Source: Candidatus Fermentibacterota bacterium (GTDB lineage: Bacteria > JAFGKV01). From it: a DNA stretch of 9,051 nt. Under the pieces are notes generated by a model, which saw nothing but the letters and a program-made list of their open reading frames with translations, made no database searches and had not been told where the DNA came from. Within the stretch, counting starts at the first letter, position 1. Every line of letters begins with the position of its first letter. The DNA is taken from NCBI GenBank assembly GCA_016928395.1, contig JAFGKV010000080.1, positions 1-9,051 of the forward strand. Direction: 5' to 3'. The position numbers and the translations under genes are program-made. Of the stretch, positions 1 through 5,958 are shown in pieces.

Positions 1-18
1 AGCTGACGACCATCGAGG

Positions 19-26
19 AAGGAGGT
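19..26 (+). promoter_or_regulatory. Alternative ribosome binding site for the propeller gene
   Basis: AAGGAGGT lies 11 bases before an in-frame ATG at 38. It is a strong Shine-Dalgarno sequence but slightly far away. Using this start would place 26 hydrophilic, Arg/Lys-rich residues ahead of the signal peptide, so the downstream start is preferred. Confidence 0.35.
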
Positions 27-101
27 CAGGTCGCTGCATGAGGTCGGTGGGGTCGCGGAGACTTTCAACTAAGAATGGGCTTGACTCAGAAAACGAGATT
101 C

Positions 102-110
102 AGAGGAGGT
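102..110 (+). promoter_or_regulatory. Ribosome binding site deciding the start at 116
   Basis: AGAGGAGGT ends five bases before the ATG at 116. It lies inside the longer reading frame and supports the shorter protein, which begins directly with a signal peptide. Confidence 0.7.
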
Positions 111-115
111 CTGAC

Positions 116-1222
116 ATGTTCGGCAAGATGGCGGTGTTAATCACCCTTATCCTTGCGCTTGTATCCCCCGCATTGAGCATTGATGCTCCGGGTCAGGTTG
201 AGGGCATCAAGACGAACACGGCGCCGGAGAACAAGGTAGTGGCCAGGACCATTATGGAACTATTCAACCTGGAGAACGTTCTCGAACAAGGCATTGAGAC
301 CCTCCCCACTGGGGAGAAGTACCTGGCAGGCGGATCACTCGTGTCCCCAGATGGCACAAAGCTGGCTGTTTCGCTTGGCGATAGAATCGTGATTGTGGAT
401 CGCGTGAGGGGCATCGTTCGAGCGAAGGATCTCCACGACATAGCCAAGACTCGTCCCCGCATCGCTCAATGGGATCCAAATGGCGAGTGGATCGTATTCG
501 CGTGCGGAGTAGAGCAAGAAGGAACTAGAAAGGGCTATGTTGGCGCGTATTATTCCTACAACTATGTTGATGACCGGCTCACCCTATTGAAACGATTTGG
601 CGACAATTATGATGGAAGCATACCGGCTCTATCTCCGGATGAGAAACTATTAGCCTATCCTAGAATCGGAATTGTGGATCAGCTGCCAACGATGTGGTTG
701 GTGGACTTGAATACCGGATCGGAGGTACAGGTTTCTGAGGACGGTGGGATGAATCCCCAGTGGTCACATAATGGAGAGCTACTCTGTTACATCAAGGGAC
801 CAAGCCATCATATGGAACCATGGATTTATGACCTGCACTCCAGGACCAATCAGAAACTCTATCGAAGAACCAGCTCTCTATTCCCACGGTTCTCTCCGTG
901 CGACCGCTTCTTGTGCTTCGTTCCGGAAACCGGGAGACTCATAATAGCTAGTGTTGATGGGAAGGAAATTAGGGAACTAGATCTAGACATTGAGCTGAAA
1001 CCCGGCCTCAGTGGTGGGCTATATGAGCCTGCGTGGTCTCCAGATGGTAGGAGAATCGCCATGCGATTTCTCACCTGTACAGCCGAGGGAAATGAGGCGA
1101 GTTCCGATATCTACACTGTTAACATCGACGGATCCGACTTGAGGCGCATTACGTTCACTCCGGAAATCAACAAGAAAGCACCTCAATGGATATCTGACGA
1201 CATGATATCGTTCGTAAACTGA
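116..1222 (+). CDS. Exported TolB/PD40-type beta-propeller protein
   Basis: A 368-residue protein predicted to be exported and to fold as a beta propeller. The start at 116 gives a clean signal peptide (residues 1-21: basic FGK, a hydrophobic core, then SPALS before IDAPG) and has AGAGGAGGT five bases upstream. Seven PD40/WD40-like turn motifs of the type (W/L)SPDG follow at about residues 77, 119, 173, 216, 259, 307 and 358, spaced 42-54 residues apart. Examples are SPDGTKLAVS, WSHNGELLCY and WSPDGRRIAM. The last unit contains the TolB-like phrase NIDGSDLRRIT. The spacing suggests about seven blades; TolB itself has six plus an N-terminal domain not seen here, so this is not TolB. Such propellers usually act as periplasmic binding scaffolds, and no catalytic residues are evident. 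Codon use is unusual for the window (many AGA, AGG, ATA, CTA) and G+C is lower. An alternative start at 38 would add 26 residues. Confidence 0.85.
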   Translation: MFGKMAVLITLILALVSPALSIDAPGQVEGIKTNTAPENKVVARTIMELFNLENVLEQGIETLPTGEKYLAGGSLVSPDGTKLAVSLGDRIVIVDRVRGIVRAKDLHDIAKTRPRIAQWDPNGEWIVFACGVEQEGTRKGYVGAYYSYNYVDDRLTLLKRFGDNYDGSIPALSPDEKLLAYPRIGIVDQLPTMWLVDLNTGSEVQVSEDGGMNPQWSHNGELLCYIKGPSHHMEPWIYDLHSRTNQKLYRRTSSLFPRFSPCDRFLCFVPETGRLIIASVDGKEIRELDLDIELKPGLSGGLYEPAWSPDGRRIAMRFLTCTAEGNEASSDIYTVNIDGSDLRRITFTPEINKKAPQWISDDMISFVN

Positions 1223-1240
1223 TGGCGATACGACGATTCG

Positions 1241-1250
1241 GATATATATC
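1241..1250. promoter_or_regulatory. AT-rich palindrome, possible promoter or operator core
   Basis: GATATATATC is a perfect 10-bp palindrome in an AT-rich patch just after the propeller gene and 29 bases upstream of the small ORF at 1279. The patch could supply a -10 region, but I see no well-spaced -35 element. Role uncertain. Confidence 0.25.
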
Positions 1251-1278
1251 ATTACGCTATCATTGAAGGAGGCACGCG

Positions 1279-1410
1279 ATGTTCTCACGAATTGGAATTG
1301 CCATCGCGAGGGAGATAGGTGCCAGGTTTCAGTCCGACCTTCTTCACCCCTTCCCTTCTTTACTCCTTTACTCCTTTGACACGCACGAGTGGCTGCGCCG
1401 CGGACCTTGA
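1279..1410 (+). CDS. Possible 43-residue small protein or truncated gene start
   Basis: ATG at 1279 is preceded by GAAGGAGG (1265-1272) at six bases, one of the best ribosome binding sites in the window, and the frame runs 43 codons to TGA at 1408. The product starts MFSRIGIAIAREIGAR and then passes through a Pro/Leu/Ser/Tyr stretch encoded by a pyrimidine-rich tract (about 1339-1378). There is no signal peptide or domain I recognise. The first 16 residues look amphipathic, while the second half looks like translated non-coding sequence. This may be a real small peptide, a leader peptide, or the 5' end of a gene whose remainder was lost. The Shine-Dalgarno match is seen directly; that it is translated is inference. 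Confidence 0.35.
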   Translation: MFSRIGIAIAREIGARFQSDLLHPFPSLLLYSFDTHEWLRRGP

Positions 1411-1519
1411 TTATTGATAGGCTCCGCCGTGATTGTCGCGGGTCTTGATCTAATTCCGCGACTTCAGCCTGGTGTCGCGGTGCAGGCACCGCTTGACCTC
1501 CATTCCGAGGAGACACGCC

Positions 1520-2830
1520 ATGAAACCGAAGGGATTGTCGCGTCGAGGATTCCTGTCAAAGGCGGGGATGGCAACTGCTGGGGTGCTTATGCGCCCACCC
1601 TTCTCCTTCGCAAAGGGCGCGCCCTCCCCCAGGCTCGGCAATCTCCACCCCGGTGTGGTGGGCATTGCCTACAATCCCATTGCCACCAGCGGCACGACCG
1701 TCAGTCTTCCCGTAGTGCGCACCATGGTGGACGATGCGCTCATGGCTATCACCGGGGAGACGACGCCGGCTTCAGCCATGGGGCATCTGCTGACCGAGGG
1801 CACCGCGGGCAAGAACGTGGCGTTCAAGGTGAACGCCATAAACAGTAGTGTCCCGACCCGTTGGGAGATGGTGCGGGCGATCCTGGAACGGATGCTGGAT
1901 GCGGGCATCAGCCCCGCCAATGTGGTCATCTTCGACAACAACACCCTCTCCAGCAGCGGCTTCAGCAGCACCAACTTCCCCAACGGCGCCGGCCAGCAGT
2001 TCCAGGGCCTGCAGTTCCTGGGCACCGGATCGTGCTCATATCCCGTACCGGGCACGACGTGCACGCTGTCGGATCGCATCGTGAACTGCGACTACCTCGT
2101 CAACTGCCCGGTGCTGAAAGACCACTGGGGCCTGAATACCGAAGGAAACTCGGAGTTTCACTTCACCCTTGGTATGAAGAACCACTACGGATCCATCAGC
2201 GGCCTGACCCACAACTGGCCGGCCTTTCGCGAGATGCTCGGTCGCATCAGCGCGGATCCCGTGCACGTGCGCCCCAAGACCGTTCTGGTGGCACTGAGCT
2301 CCCTCTTGGGCTACTGGGGCATGAACGGCCCCGGGGGTAGCATTCAGAGCTGGCTCACGTTCGGGGGCGGCAACCCCAAACGGGTCATTCTGTCAACAGA
2401 CCCCATCTCCGTTGATCATGTCGGCATCGAGATGATCAACCATGAGCGGCTTCTGCAAGGCGTCACCCAGAAGACCGACAACTACGTCGGCTACGCTGCG
2501 ACGACGTTCGGTCTCGGAGTCTACGACTTCGCGGCCATGACATGTCATCAGTGGATGGGTGTTCCTTTCACGCTCTCCGTGGCGCCCCAGGGGCCTGCCT
2601 GGCGTCTCACCTGGGACGGCATGAATGGCGCGTACGGCTACCGCGTCTACCGTTCGACCACTGCCTACGGCGGCTGGAGCCTCTTGATCGACATCCCAAC
2701 GGCGTCTACGGTGACATGGGATGAGACGGTCGCGCCGCCCGAGTCGGGTCACTTCTACCGCGTGGAGGCCTACAACACCTTCGGCACCGCAGAGACGAAC
2801 GCCGTCGGCATTTTTCCGTTCACGACATAG
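1520..2830 (+). CDS. Tat-exported DUF362 family protein with C-terminal FnIII-like domain
   Basis: A 436-residue protein. The start at 1520 has GAGGAG seven bases upstream and gives a twin-arginine signal: SRRGFLSKAG at residues 7-16, then a moderately hydrophobic stretch. This implies export in folded form by the Tat system. The body resembles DUF362: FKVNAIN (102-108), CDYLVNCPVLKDHWG (190-204), TLGMKNHYGSISG (216-228) and STDPISVDHVGIEMI (292-306), matching the family's pattern of Asn/Lys-rich segments and a D-P-(I/V)-x-x-D-H/xx-G motif. DUF362 proteins have no settled function; some carry 4Fe-4S clusters, but there is no CxxCxxC motif here. From about residue 355 to 432 there is an FnIII-like module (LTWDGMNGAYGYRVYRST, later FYRVEAYNTFGTAE). 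The gene converges on the BPL_N gene, 54 bases away, with no clear terminator between them. An upstream in-frame ATG at 1472 would bury the Tat motif and lacks a good ribosome binding site. Confidence 0.87.
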   Translation: MKPKGLSRRGFLSKAGMATAGVLMRPPFSFAKGAPSPRLGNLHPGVVGIAYNPIATSGTTVSLPVVRTMVDDALMAITGETTPASAMGHLLTEGTAGKNVAFKVNAINSSVPTRWEMVRAILERMLDAGISPANVVIFDNNTLSSSGFSSTNFPNGAGQQFQGLQFLGTGSCSYPVPGTTCTLSDRIVNCDYLVNCPVLKDHWGLNTEGNSEFHFTLGMKNHYGSISGLTHNWPAFREMLGRISADPVHVRPKTVLVALSSLLGYWGMNGPGGSIQSWLTFGGGNPKRVILSTDPISVDHVGIEMINHERLLQGVTQKTDNYVGYAATTFGLGVYDFAAMTCHQWMGVPFTLSVAPQGPAWRLTWDGMNGAYGYRVYRSTTAYGGWSLLIDIPTASTVTWDETVAPPESGHFYRVEAYNTFGTAETNAVGIFPFTT

Positions 2831-2884
2831 TACTCGGGTCTACACGCGGGACCACGCACCAAGACTGACGCTGCAGGGCAAGGC

Positions 2885-3688
2885 TCACTCGAGTTCGTGC
2901 AGGCACCACCGTGTAGCTCTCTGCATCAGGTCCCACTCCGACCCGCGGTCGTCGAAGTGATCGAAGTAGGAGACGCCATCCCGGTCGCTATCCTCCTCCC
3001 ATTCCGGATGGGGTCCGGTGAGCACCACGCGGCCGTGCCCGTAGGACGAAGCAACGATAGCGGCGTGTCCTGTGATGTCGTAGGTCGCCACCACTGCGGC
3101 ATCACCGGTATCGGGAATGAAGTAGGGCCCATTGTAGAAGAGAATCCACGCGGTATCCGGCAGACTTGCGGAGATTGGGTGTGAACGCGACAGGGTGACC
3201 TTGCACATGCCGATCTCGGGATACTCGAAGATATCGGGGATCGGGCCTGCCGCCAGGCCCTGGAATACTCCCATCAGCCCATCCGAAGAGGAGGCGCCGT
3301 CCCAGAGATTCCTGGATGCGCCGAATAGCCCCCCAGCGCATGTGCCGATGTATGCGCAGCCCGCGCGGATTCGATCTCGTATCCGGTCTCTGCCACTGTC
3401 ACGGATGTCGCGTCTGTAGGGCCCTGACGAGCCTCCCGGAAAGTAGAACACGTCGATGTGATCGATCACGCCGTCGTTGACGGTGGCGGCATCGATGCGC
3501 GTCACCTGATACCCCATCCACTCAAACATCCGCCTCGCCGCCTCGACGCAGGCCTGTGCGGCACCCGCATCCGCGTACACGCCGACGATGACGACCCCGT
3601 CACCGGTCGGGTCCAGCGGCGCGGCGGAGTCATGCGTGCACATGCAGAGACTCACCACGAACACCAGAGCGGTCCTCGAAGCAGCCAT
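2885..3688 (-). CDS. Exported BPL_N / class I glutamine-amidotransferase-like protein
   Basis: A 267-residue protein with an N-terminal signal peptide (MAASRTALVFVVSLCMC, likely cleavage around SAA before PLDP). The start at 3688 is set by GAGGAAGGT on the minus strand (plus 3697-3705); an ATG 39 bases upstream (3727) would only add Arg-rich residues. The mature part matches the BPL_N-type flavodoxin-like amidotransferase fold: VIVGVYADAGA as first strand, FYFPGGSSGPY (oxyanion-type PGG at 84-86), IGTCAGGLFGAS with a nucleophile-like Cys117, YNGPYF (185-190) and VVLTGPHPEWEE with His227 and Glu229. A Cys-His-Glu triad is therefore intact. The family name comes from the N-terminal region of fungal biotin-protein ligase. 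Bacterial stand-alone copies have unknown substrates, and there is no biotin-ligase domain here. It may be a secreted hydrolase or amidotransferase-like enzyme. Confidence 0.82.
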   Translation of the reverse strand: MAASRTALVFVVSLCMCTHDSAAPLDPTGDGVVIVGVYADAGAAQACVEAARRMFEWMGYQVTRIDAATVNDGVIDHIDVFYFPGGSSGPYRRDIRDSGRDRIRDRIRAGCAYIGTCAGGLFGASRNLWDGASSSDGLMGVFQGLAAGPIPDIFEYPEIGMCKVTLSRSHPISASLPDTAWILFYNGPYFIPDTGDAAVVATYDITGHAAIVASSYGHGRVVLTGPHPEWEEDSDRDGVSYFDHFDDRGSEWDLMQRATRWCLHELE

Positions 3689-3696
3689 ACGCCGGC

Positions 3697-3705
3697 ACCT
3701 TCCTC
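3697..3705 (-). promoter_or_regulatory. Ribosome binding site for the BPL_N gene
   Basis: On the minus strand GAGGAAGGT ends eight bases before the ATG at 3688, supporting that start over the one at 3727. Confidence 0.6.
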
Positions 3706-3720
3706 TCCGATATCCGTCCC

Positions 3721-3744
3721 CTTGCATCGGGAGTTAAGTGCAAG
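3721..3744. repeat. Inverted repeat upstream of the BPL_N gene
   Basis: CTTGCA (3721-3726) and TGCAAG (3739-3744) form a perfect 6-bp dyad with a 12-base centre, 33-56 bases upstream of the BPL_N start codon. It could be a small operator or chance; nothing else identifies it. Confidence 0.3.
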
Positions 3745-3910
3745 AACCGCACCGAAGACACGACAGAACGGCGAACACCGCCAGAGGCCCCTGCCCGGGC
3801 ATTCTGATTCGTGGGCGGACACCGCCTGCCCACTACCGGGCAATGAGGTCTCTCCCAGGGCGTATGAGCTGCCATGGAAGAACCCGTCTCTTGCGCCCAT
3901 GCGGCGCCCA

Positions 3911-3938
3911 CGGACTATTCTAATGTTAGAATAGTCCG
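3911..3938. repeat. Perfect 13-bp inverted repeat with 2-base centre
   Basis: CGGACTATTCTAA (3911-3923), TG, TTAGAATAGTCCG (3926-3938). The arms are perfect over 13 bp. The AT-rich core in a GC-rich surrounding and the tiny centre fit a dimeric-regulator operator or a cruciform better than an RNA hairpin terminator; no T-run follows on either strand. It lies about 220 bases upstream of the BPL_N start, far for a simple operator. Confidence 0.75.
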
Positions 3939-3994
3939 GCAAAGACCTCTCAGGCAGCCTCGGGCTCGCAGTCTCCAGGATTGCGGGTTCAGTG

Positions 3995-4026
3995 AGGCCT
4001 CCCAGTGCGAAGGCACTGGGGCCTTT
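3995..4026 (+). terminator. Bulged GC-rich hairpin, terminator-like or repeat element
   Basis: CCCAGTG (4001-4007) pairs with CACTGGG (4014-4020) around the loop CGAAGG. AGGC (3995-3998) pairs with GCCT (4021-4024) after a CT bulge, followed by only three T residues. No plus-strand gene ends nearby, so a terminator role is doubtful; it is equally likely to be one of the palindromic repeats of this island. Confidence 0.4.
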
Positions 4027-4102
4027 CGCGATTGAGAGTACACCGAGTTGGGGCCCCGGGCCTGCCCGGACGATACATGGTGTAGCGTCCACCACTCTCC
4101 CC

Positions 4103-4185
4103 GTCATTGCCCGACTCGTTCGGGCAATCCAGGCAGGAGCATCTGGCCCAAGCTCTGGATCACCCGGTCACGCCGGGTGATGACA
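4103..4185. repeat. Double-hairpin palindromic element (REP/BIME-like)
   Basis: Two perfect 9-bp hairpins, ATTGCCCGA-CTCGT-TCGGGCAAT (4106-4128) and ATCACCCGG-TCACG-CCGGGTGAT (4159-4181), are arranged within a larger palindrome. The outer ends GTCAT (4103-4107) and ATGAC (4180-4184) are complementary, and ATCCAG (4127-4132) is complementary to CTGGAT (4155-4160). The unit can thus fold as a long stem with two side arms. The style (GTCATTGCCCG...CGGGCAATCCAG...CTGGATCACCCGG...) is that of palindromic intergenic repeats familiar from alphaproteobacterial genomes, whose translations read like VIARLxRAIQ. I recognise this from memory only. It is probably non-autonomous and moved by a transposase elsewhere. 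Confidence 0.8.
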
Positions 4186-4210
4186 TTCGTGCTCCTCATT
4201 CCTCCGGCTC

Positions 4211-4233
4211 GATCTCATGCTCTGCGTGGGAAC
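4211..4233. repeat. Degenerate palindrome, likely decayed intergenic repeat
   Basis: GATCTCATGC-TCT-GCGTGGGAAC is an imperfect palindrome (7 of 10 pairs). It resembles the common bacterial intergenic repeat built on GTTCCCACGC / GCGTGGGAAC. Only one arm is intact, so this would be a decayed copy. Confidence 0.4.
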
Positions 4234-4318
4234 CTCTGCTCCCCTTTGAAGTTACAGCGTAGGGTTTAGGGTTCGGTCGGGCCTCTGCCGACTCTCCTCA
4301 TTCTATTGCCGACTGGTT

Positions 4319-4366
4319 CGGGGTCGGTATCGCTATCGGTATCGTTGTCGTAATCGCACTCGAGAT
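4319..4366. repeat. Degenerate hexanucleotide tandem repeat (TATCGN-like)
   Basis: Reading in sixes from 4327: TATCGC, TATCGG, TATCGT, TGTCGT, AATCGC, ACTCGA, GATCGG, preceded by GGTTCGGGGTCGG. The unit is about N-N-T-C-G-N. On the minus strand one frame reads DYDNDTDSDTDPEP. It lies just downstream of the deiminase gene. Similar A-C-G-A-T hexamer tracts occur between genes in some uncultured bacteria. It is not part of a recognisable gene. Confidence 0.6.
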
Positions 4367-4453
4367 CGGCCAGCCGGGAATCCAAGCTCGAGCGCGAGCT
4401 CTGCATGTTCTCTCCCACGAGGCAAGACCCCTTCACGGCGAAAACGCTCGCCG

Positions 4454-5815
4454 CTAGGGAAGCTCCAACTCGAACCGCGAGGCGCCGACCCGCGAACTCA
4501 TTACGCTGCGAACACCGTTCTCCATGATCGTCACCACCTGATAGCATACAGTCTCCAGAGCGCCGAGCCCGCCAAGGTCGGTCCAGTTCGGGGCGGTTGT
4601 GAACCCGATGGCATCGTCGAGGTGGAGATCGAAACCACAGGGATCCGTGCGTCTGAACACCTCGTAGGATGCGCCGCCAACCATCGAAAACCACGAGAGC
4701 ACGGCATCGTCCCCGACCGCCGAGATAGTGAGCGGATCAGGCCGCGGTACTCCCGTGGTCTGGATATCCGACGAGGTGCAGTGGAGTGCGCCTCCATAGT
4801 TGATGATGGCGGTGCATGTGATCGGCACTATCTCGTGATTGGGCAGAGCCTCCTGGAACACGGCGACGGCCTGGGCGTCATACTCGTGATTGTAGACTGG
4901 TACGAGATACTTCCCGTTGCACTGGATACCATTGGTGTAGGTTCGGTATACGCTTCGGGTCCCACCCTTGGGCGGCTCGACCCCCGGGGGAAGGTGGAGC
5001 AAAGACGGGTCTTGGATGGCCTCCGGGGGCAGGGCCATGCTGGTCACAGGCGGCGTCGATACTCGAAAGACCTCGAATCCTCGGGCCTCGAACTCCGCGG
5101 CGGCCAAATCCATATTCGTGTTGTGGGTAGGGTTTGCATATTCGCTGATGACGACCTTGGATGGGGCCACGAATCGGGCATACATGTCAATGTGGCCGCA
5201 CGGTTCTCCCACCAAAGGGGGCACGATGTGCAGAGGAAGATCGAAGTACTGCCTGACCGTCTGTTGCCATGTGGCGGGGTTGTTCACATAGGCCCCTGAT
5301 ACCGCGACTTCCGAGGCGCCGTCAGTCATGTAGTTGCCTCCCTGCATGCTGATGGGCGCGTGGTAGTGCTGCAGACCCAACTGATCCGCAATGTACTGCG
5401 GAAACTCCTGGTGATAGCCGCCCTCGACGACAACCCTCACACCGTTCTCCCTGTAGGTGAATTCCGGACCGTAGTCGCGAACCCACACGCTCATCATGGT
5501 GCTCGTCGCGCAAAACTCCACGTTGGTGAGGGAGATCCCCAGCGATGTCAGGAAGTTCTGGATGGGAGCGATCGCACTCTGGTAGCGGACCACCACGCCC
5601 GCTACCGCGACGTCCCTGATCGCCTCCACGGCTCTCGCCCACATGGTGTCTGCTTGAGGCCCATACGAGCCCAGGCTGTACCAGCCGATGAGCACCTCCG
5701 ACTGCGGTTCGAACTCCCCCGGCGGACGCATTTCATACGGTGGCTGGGCCATGACACGCGGTGACAGAACCGCGATGAAGAGTACCGTCAGAAAGAGCAG
5801 CGTGTACCGTCGCAT
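4454..5815 (-). CDS. Secreted agmatine/peptidyl-arginine deiminase family protein with FnIII-like tail
   Basis: A 453-residue enzyme that should hydrolyse a guanidino group (agmatine to N-carbamoylputrescine plus ammonia, or peptidyl-arginine to citrulline). The start at 5815 has AAGGAGG eight bases upstream on the minus strand and gives a signal peptide (RRYTLLFLTVLFIAVL, likely cleavage after VMA). The pentein-fold catalytic motifs of the PAD_porph family are all present: VWVRDYGPEF with Asp114, GGNYMTDG with Asp165, CGHIDMY with His208 and Asp210, and GGALHCTSSD with nucleophile Cys346. From about residue 357 to 445 there is an FnIII-like domain (AVLSWFSMVGGASYEVFRR, later ETVCYQVVTI) with Cys393 and Cys424, which might form a disulfide. 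Cytoplasmic AguA lacks both signal peptide and tail, so an extracytoplasmic role is likely. Substrate cannot be decided from sequence. The gene lies 143 bases downstream of the TPR gene on the same strand, too far for translational coupling. Confidence 0.88.
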   Translation of the reverse strand: MRRYTLLFLTVLFIAVLSPRVMAQPPYEMRPPGEFEPQSEVLIGWYSLGSYGPQADTMWARAVEAIRDVAVAGVVVRYQSAIAPIQNFLTSLGISLTNVEFCATSTMMSVWVRDYGPEFTYRENGVRVVVEGGYHQEFPQYIADQLGLQHYHAPISMQGGNYMTDGASEVAVSGAYVNNPATWQQTVRQYFDLPLHIVPPLVGEPCGHIDMYARFVAPSKVVISEYANPTHNTNMDLAAAEFEARGFEVFRVSTPPVTSMALPPEAIQDPSLLHLPPGVEPPKGGTRSVYRTYTNGIQCNGKYLVPVYNHEYDAQAVAVFQEALPNHEIVPITCTAIINYGGALHCTSSDIQTTGVPRPDPLTISAVGDDAVLSWFSMVGGASYEVFRRTDPCGFDLHLDDAIGFTTAPNWTDLGGLGALETVCYQVVTIMENGVRSVMSSRVGASRFELELP

Positions 5816-5823
5816 CACGGGGG

Positions 5824-5830
5824 CCTCCTT
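5824..5830 (-). promoter_or_regulatory. Ribosome binding site for the deiminase gene
   Basis: AAGGAGG on the minus strand, eight bases before the ATG at 5815. It rules out the upstream ATG at 5854 as the main start. Confidence 0.75.
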
Positions 5831-5958
5831 GCTGAATCTTCTCCGCGGGATCACGAACCGTCCGACCCGTGACCCCGTATCATGACAGTTCGACGCGTGA
5901 GCGTCACCGCAGTCATCGCACAGCCCTGTTCACTCCCCAAAGCAGGCCACGCCAAGGA

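Larger units (their letters stand above)
3689..4453. other. Non-coding repeat island between two minus-strand genes
   Basis: This 765-base gap contains no convincing gene. Short open frames exist but lack ribosome binding sites and recognisable sequence. It holds at least six structured elements, described separately: a dyad at 3721, a near-perfect hairpin at 3911, a bulged hairpin at 3995, a double-hairpin element at 4103, a degenerate palindrome at 4211 and a degenerate hexamer repeat near 4319. A further GTGGGC/GCCCAC pair lies at 3811-3833, and a 10-bp palindrome TGCCCGGGCA at 3792-3801. The density suggests that small mobile or repetitive elements have accumulated in a tolerant site. Confidence 0.6.

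Noticed and set aside
1019-1516. Minus-strand 165-codon frame
   Set aside because: Overlaps the propeller gene and small ORF antisense, has no domain and no ribosome binding site; shadow frame.
2831-2884. Terminator between the convergent DUF362 and BPL_N genes
   Set aside because: No stem of useful length and no T-run on either strand in the 54 bases.
3992-4180. Plus-strand 62-codon frame reading VIARLVRAIQAG
   Set aside because: It is the translation of the palindromic repeat element; such frames are commonly misannotated as small proteins.
4259-4274. TTTAGGG/TTAGGGTT stretch resembling telomeric repeat
   Set aside because: Only about two units and surrounded by bacterial coding and repeat DNA; chance similarity.
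3900-4400. CRISPR array
   Set aside because: The repeats are palindromes of different sequence, not equally spaced copies of one direct repeat, and there are no cas genes.
4266-4694. Minus-strand 142-codon frame with an Asp-rich end
   Set aside because: Most of it overlaps the deiminase gene in another frame, it lacks a ribosome binding site, and the Asp-rich end is the hexamer repeat translated.
4454-4800. Type IX secretion sorting domain on the deiminase or DUF362 protein, suggested by the PorV-like neighbour
   Set aside because: The C-termini are FnIII-like and end without the Gly/Lys-rich CTD motifs; no T9SS link can be shown.
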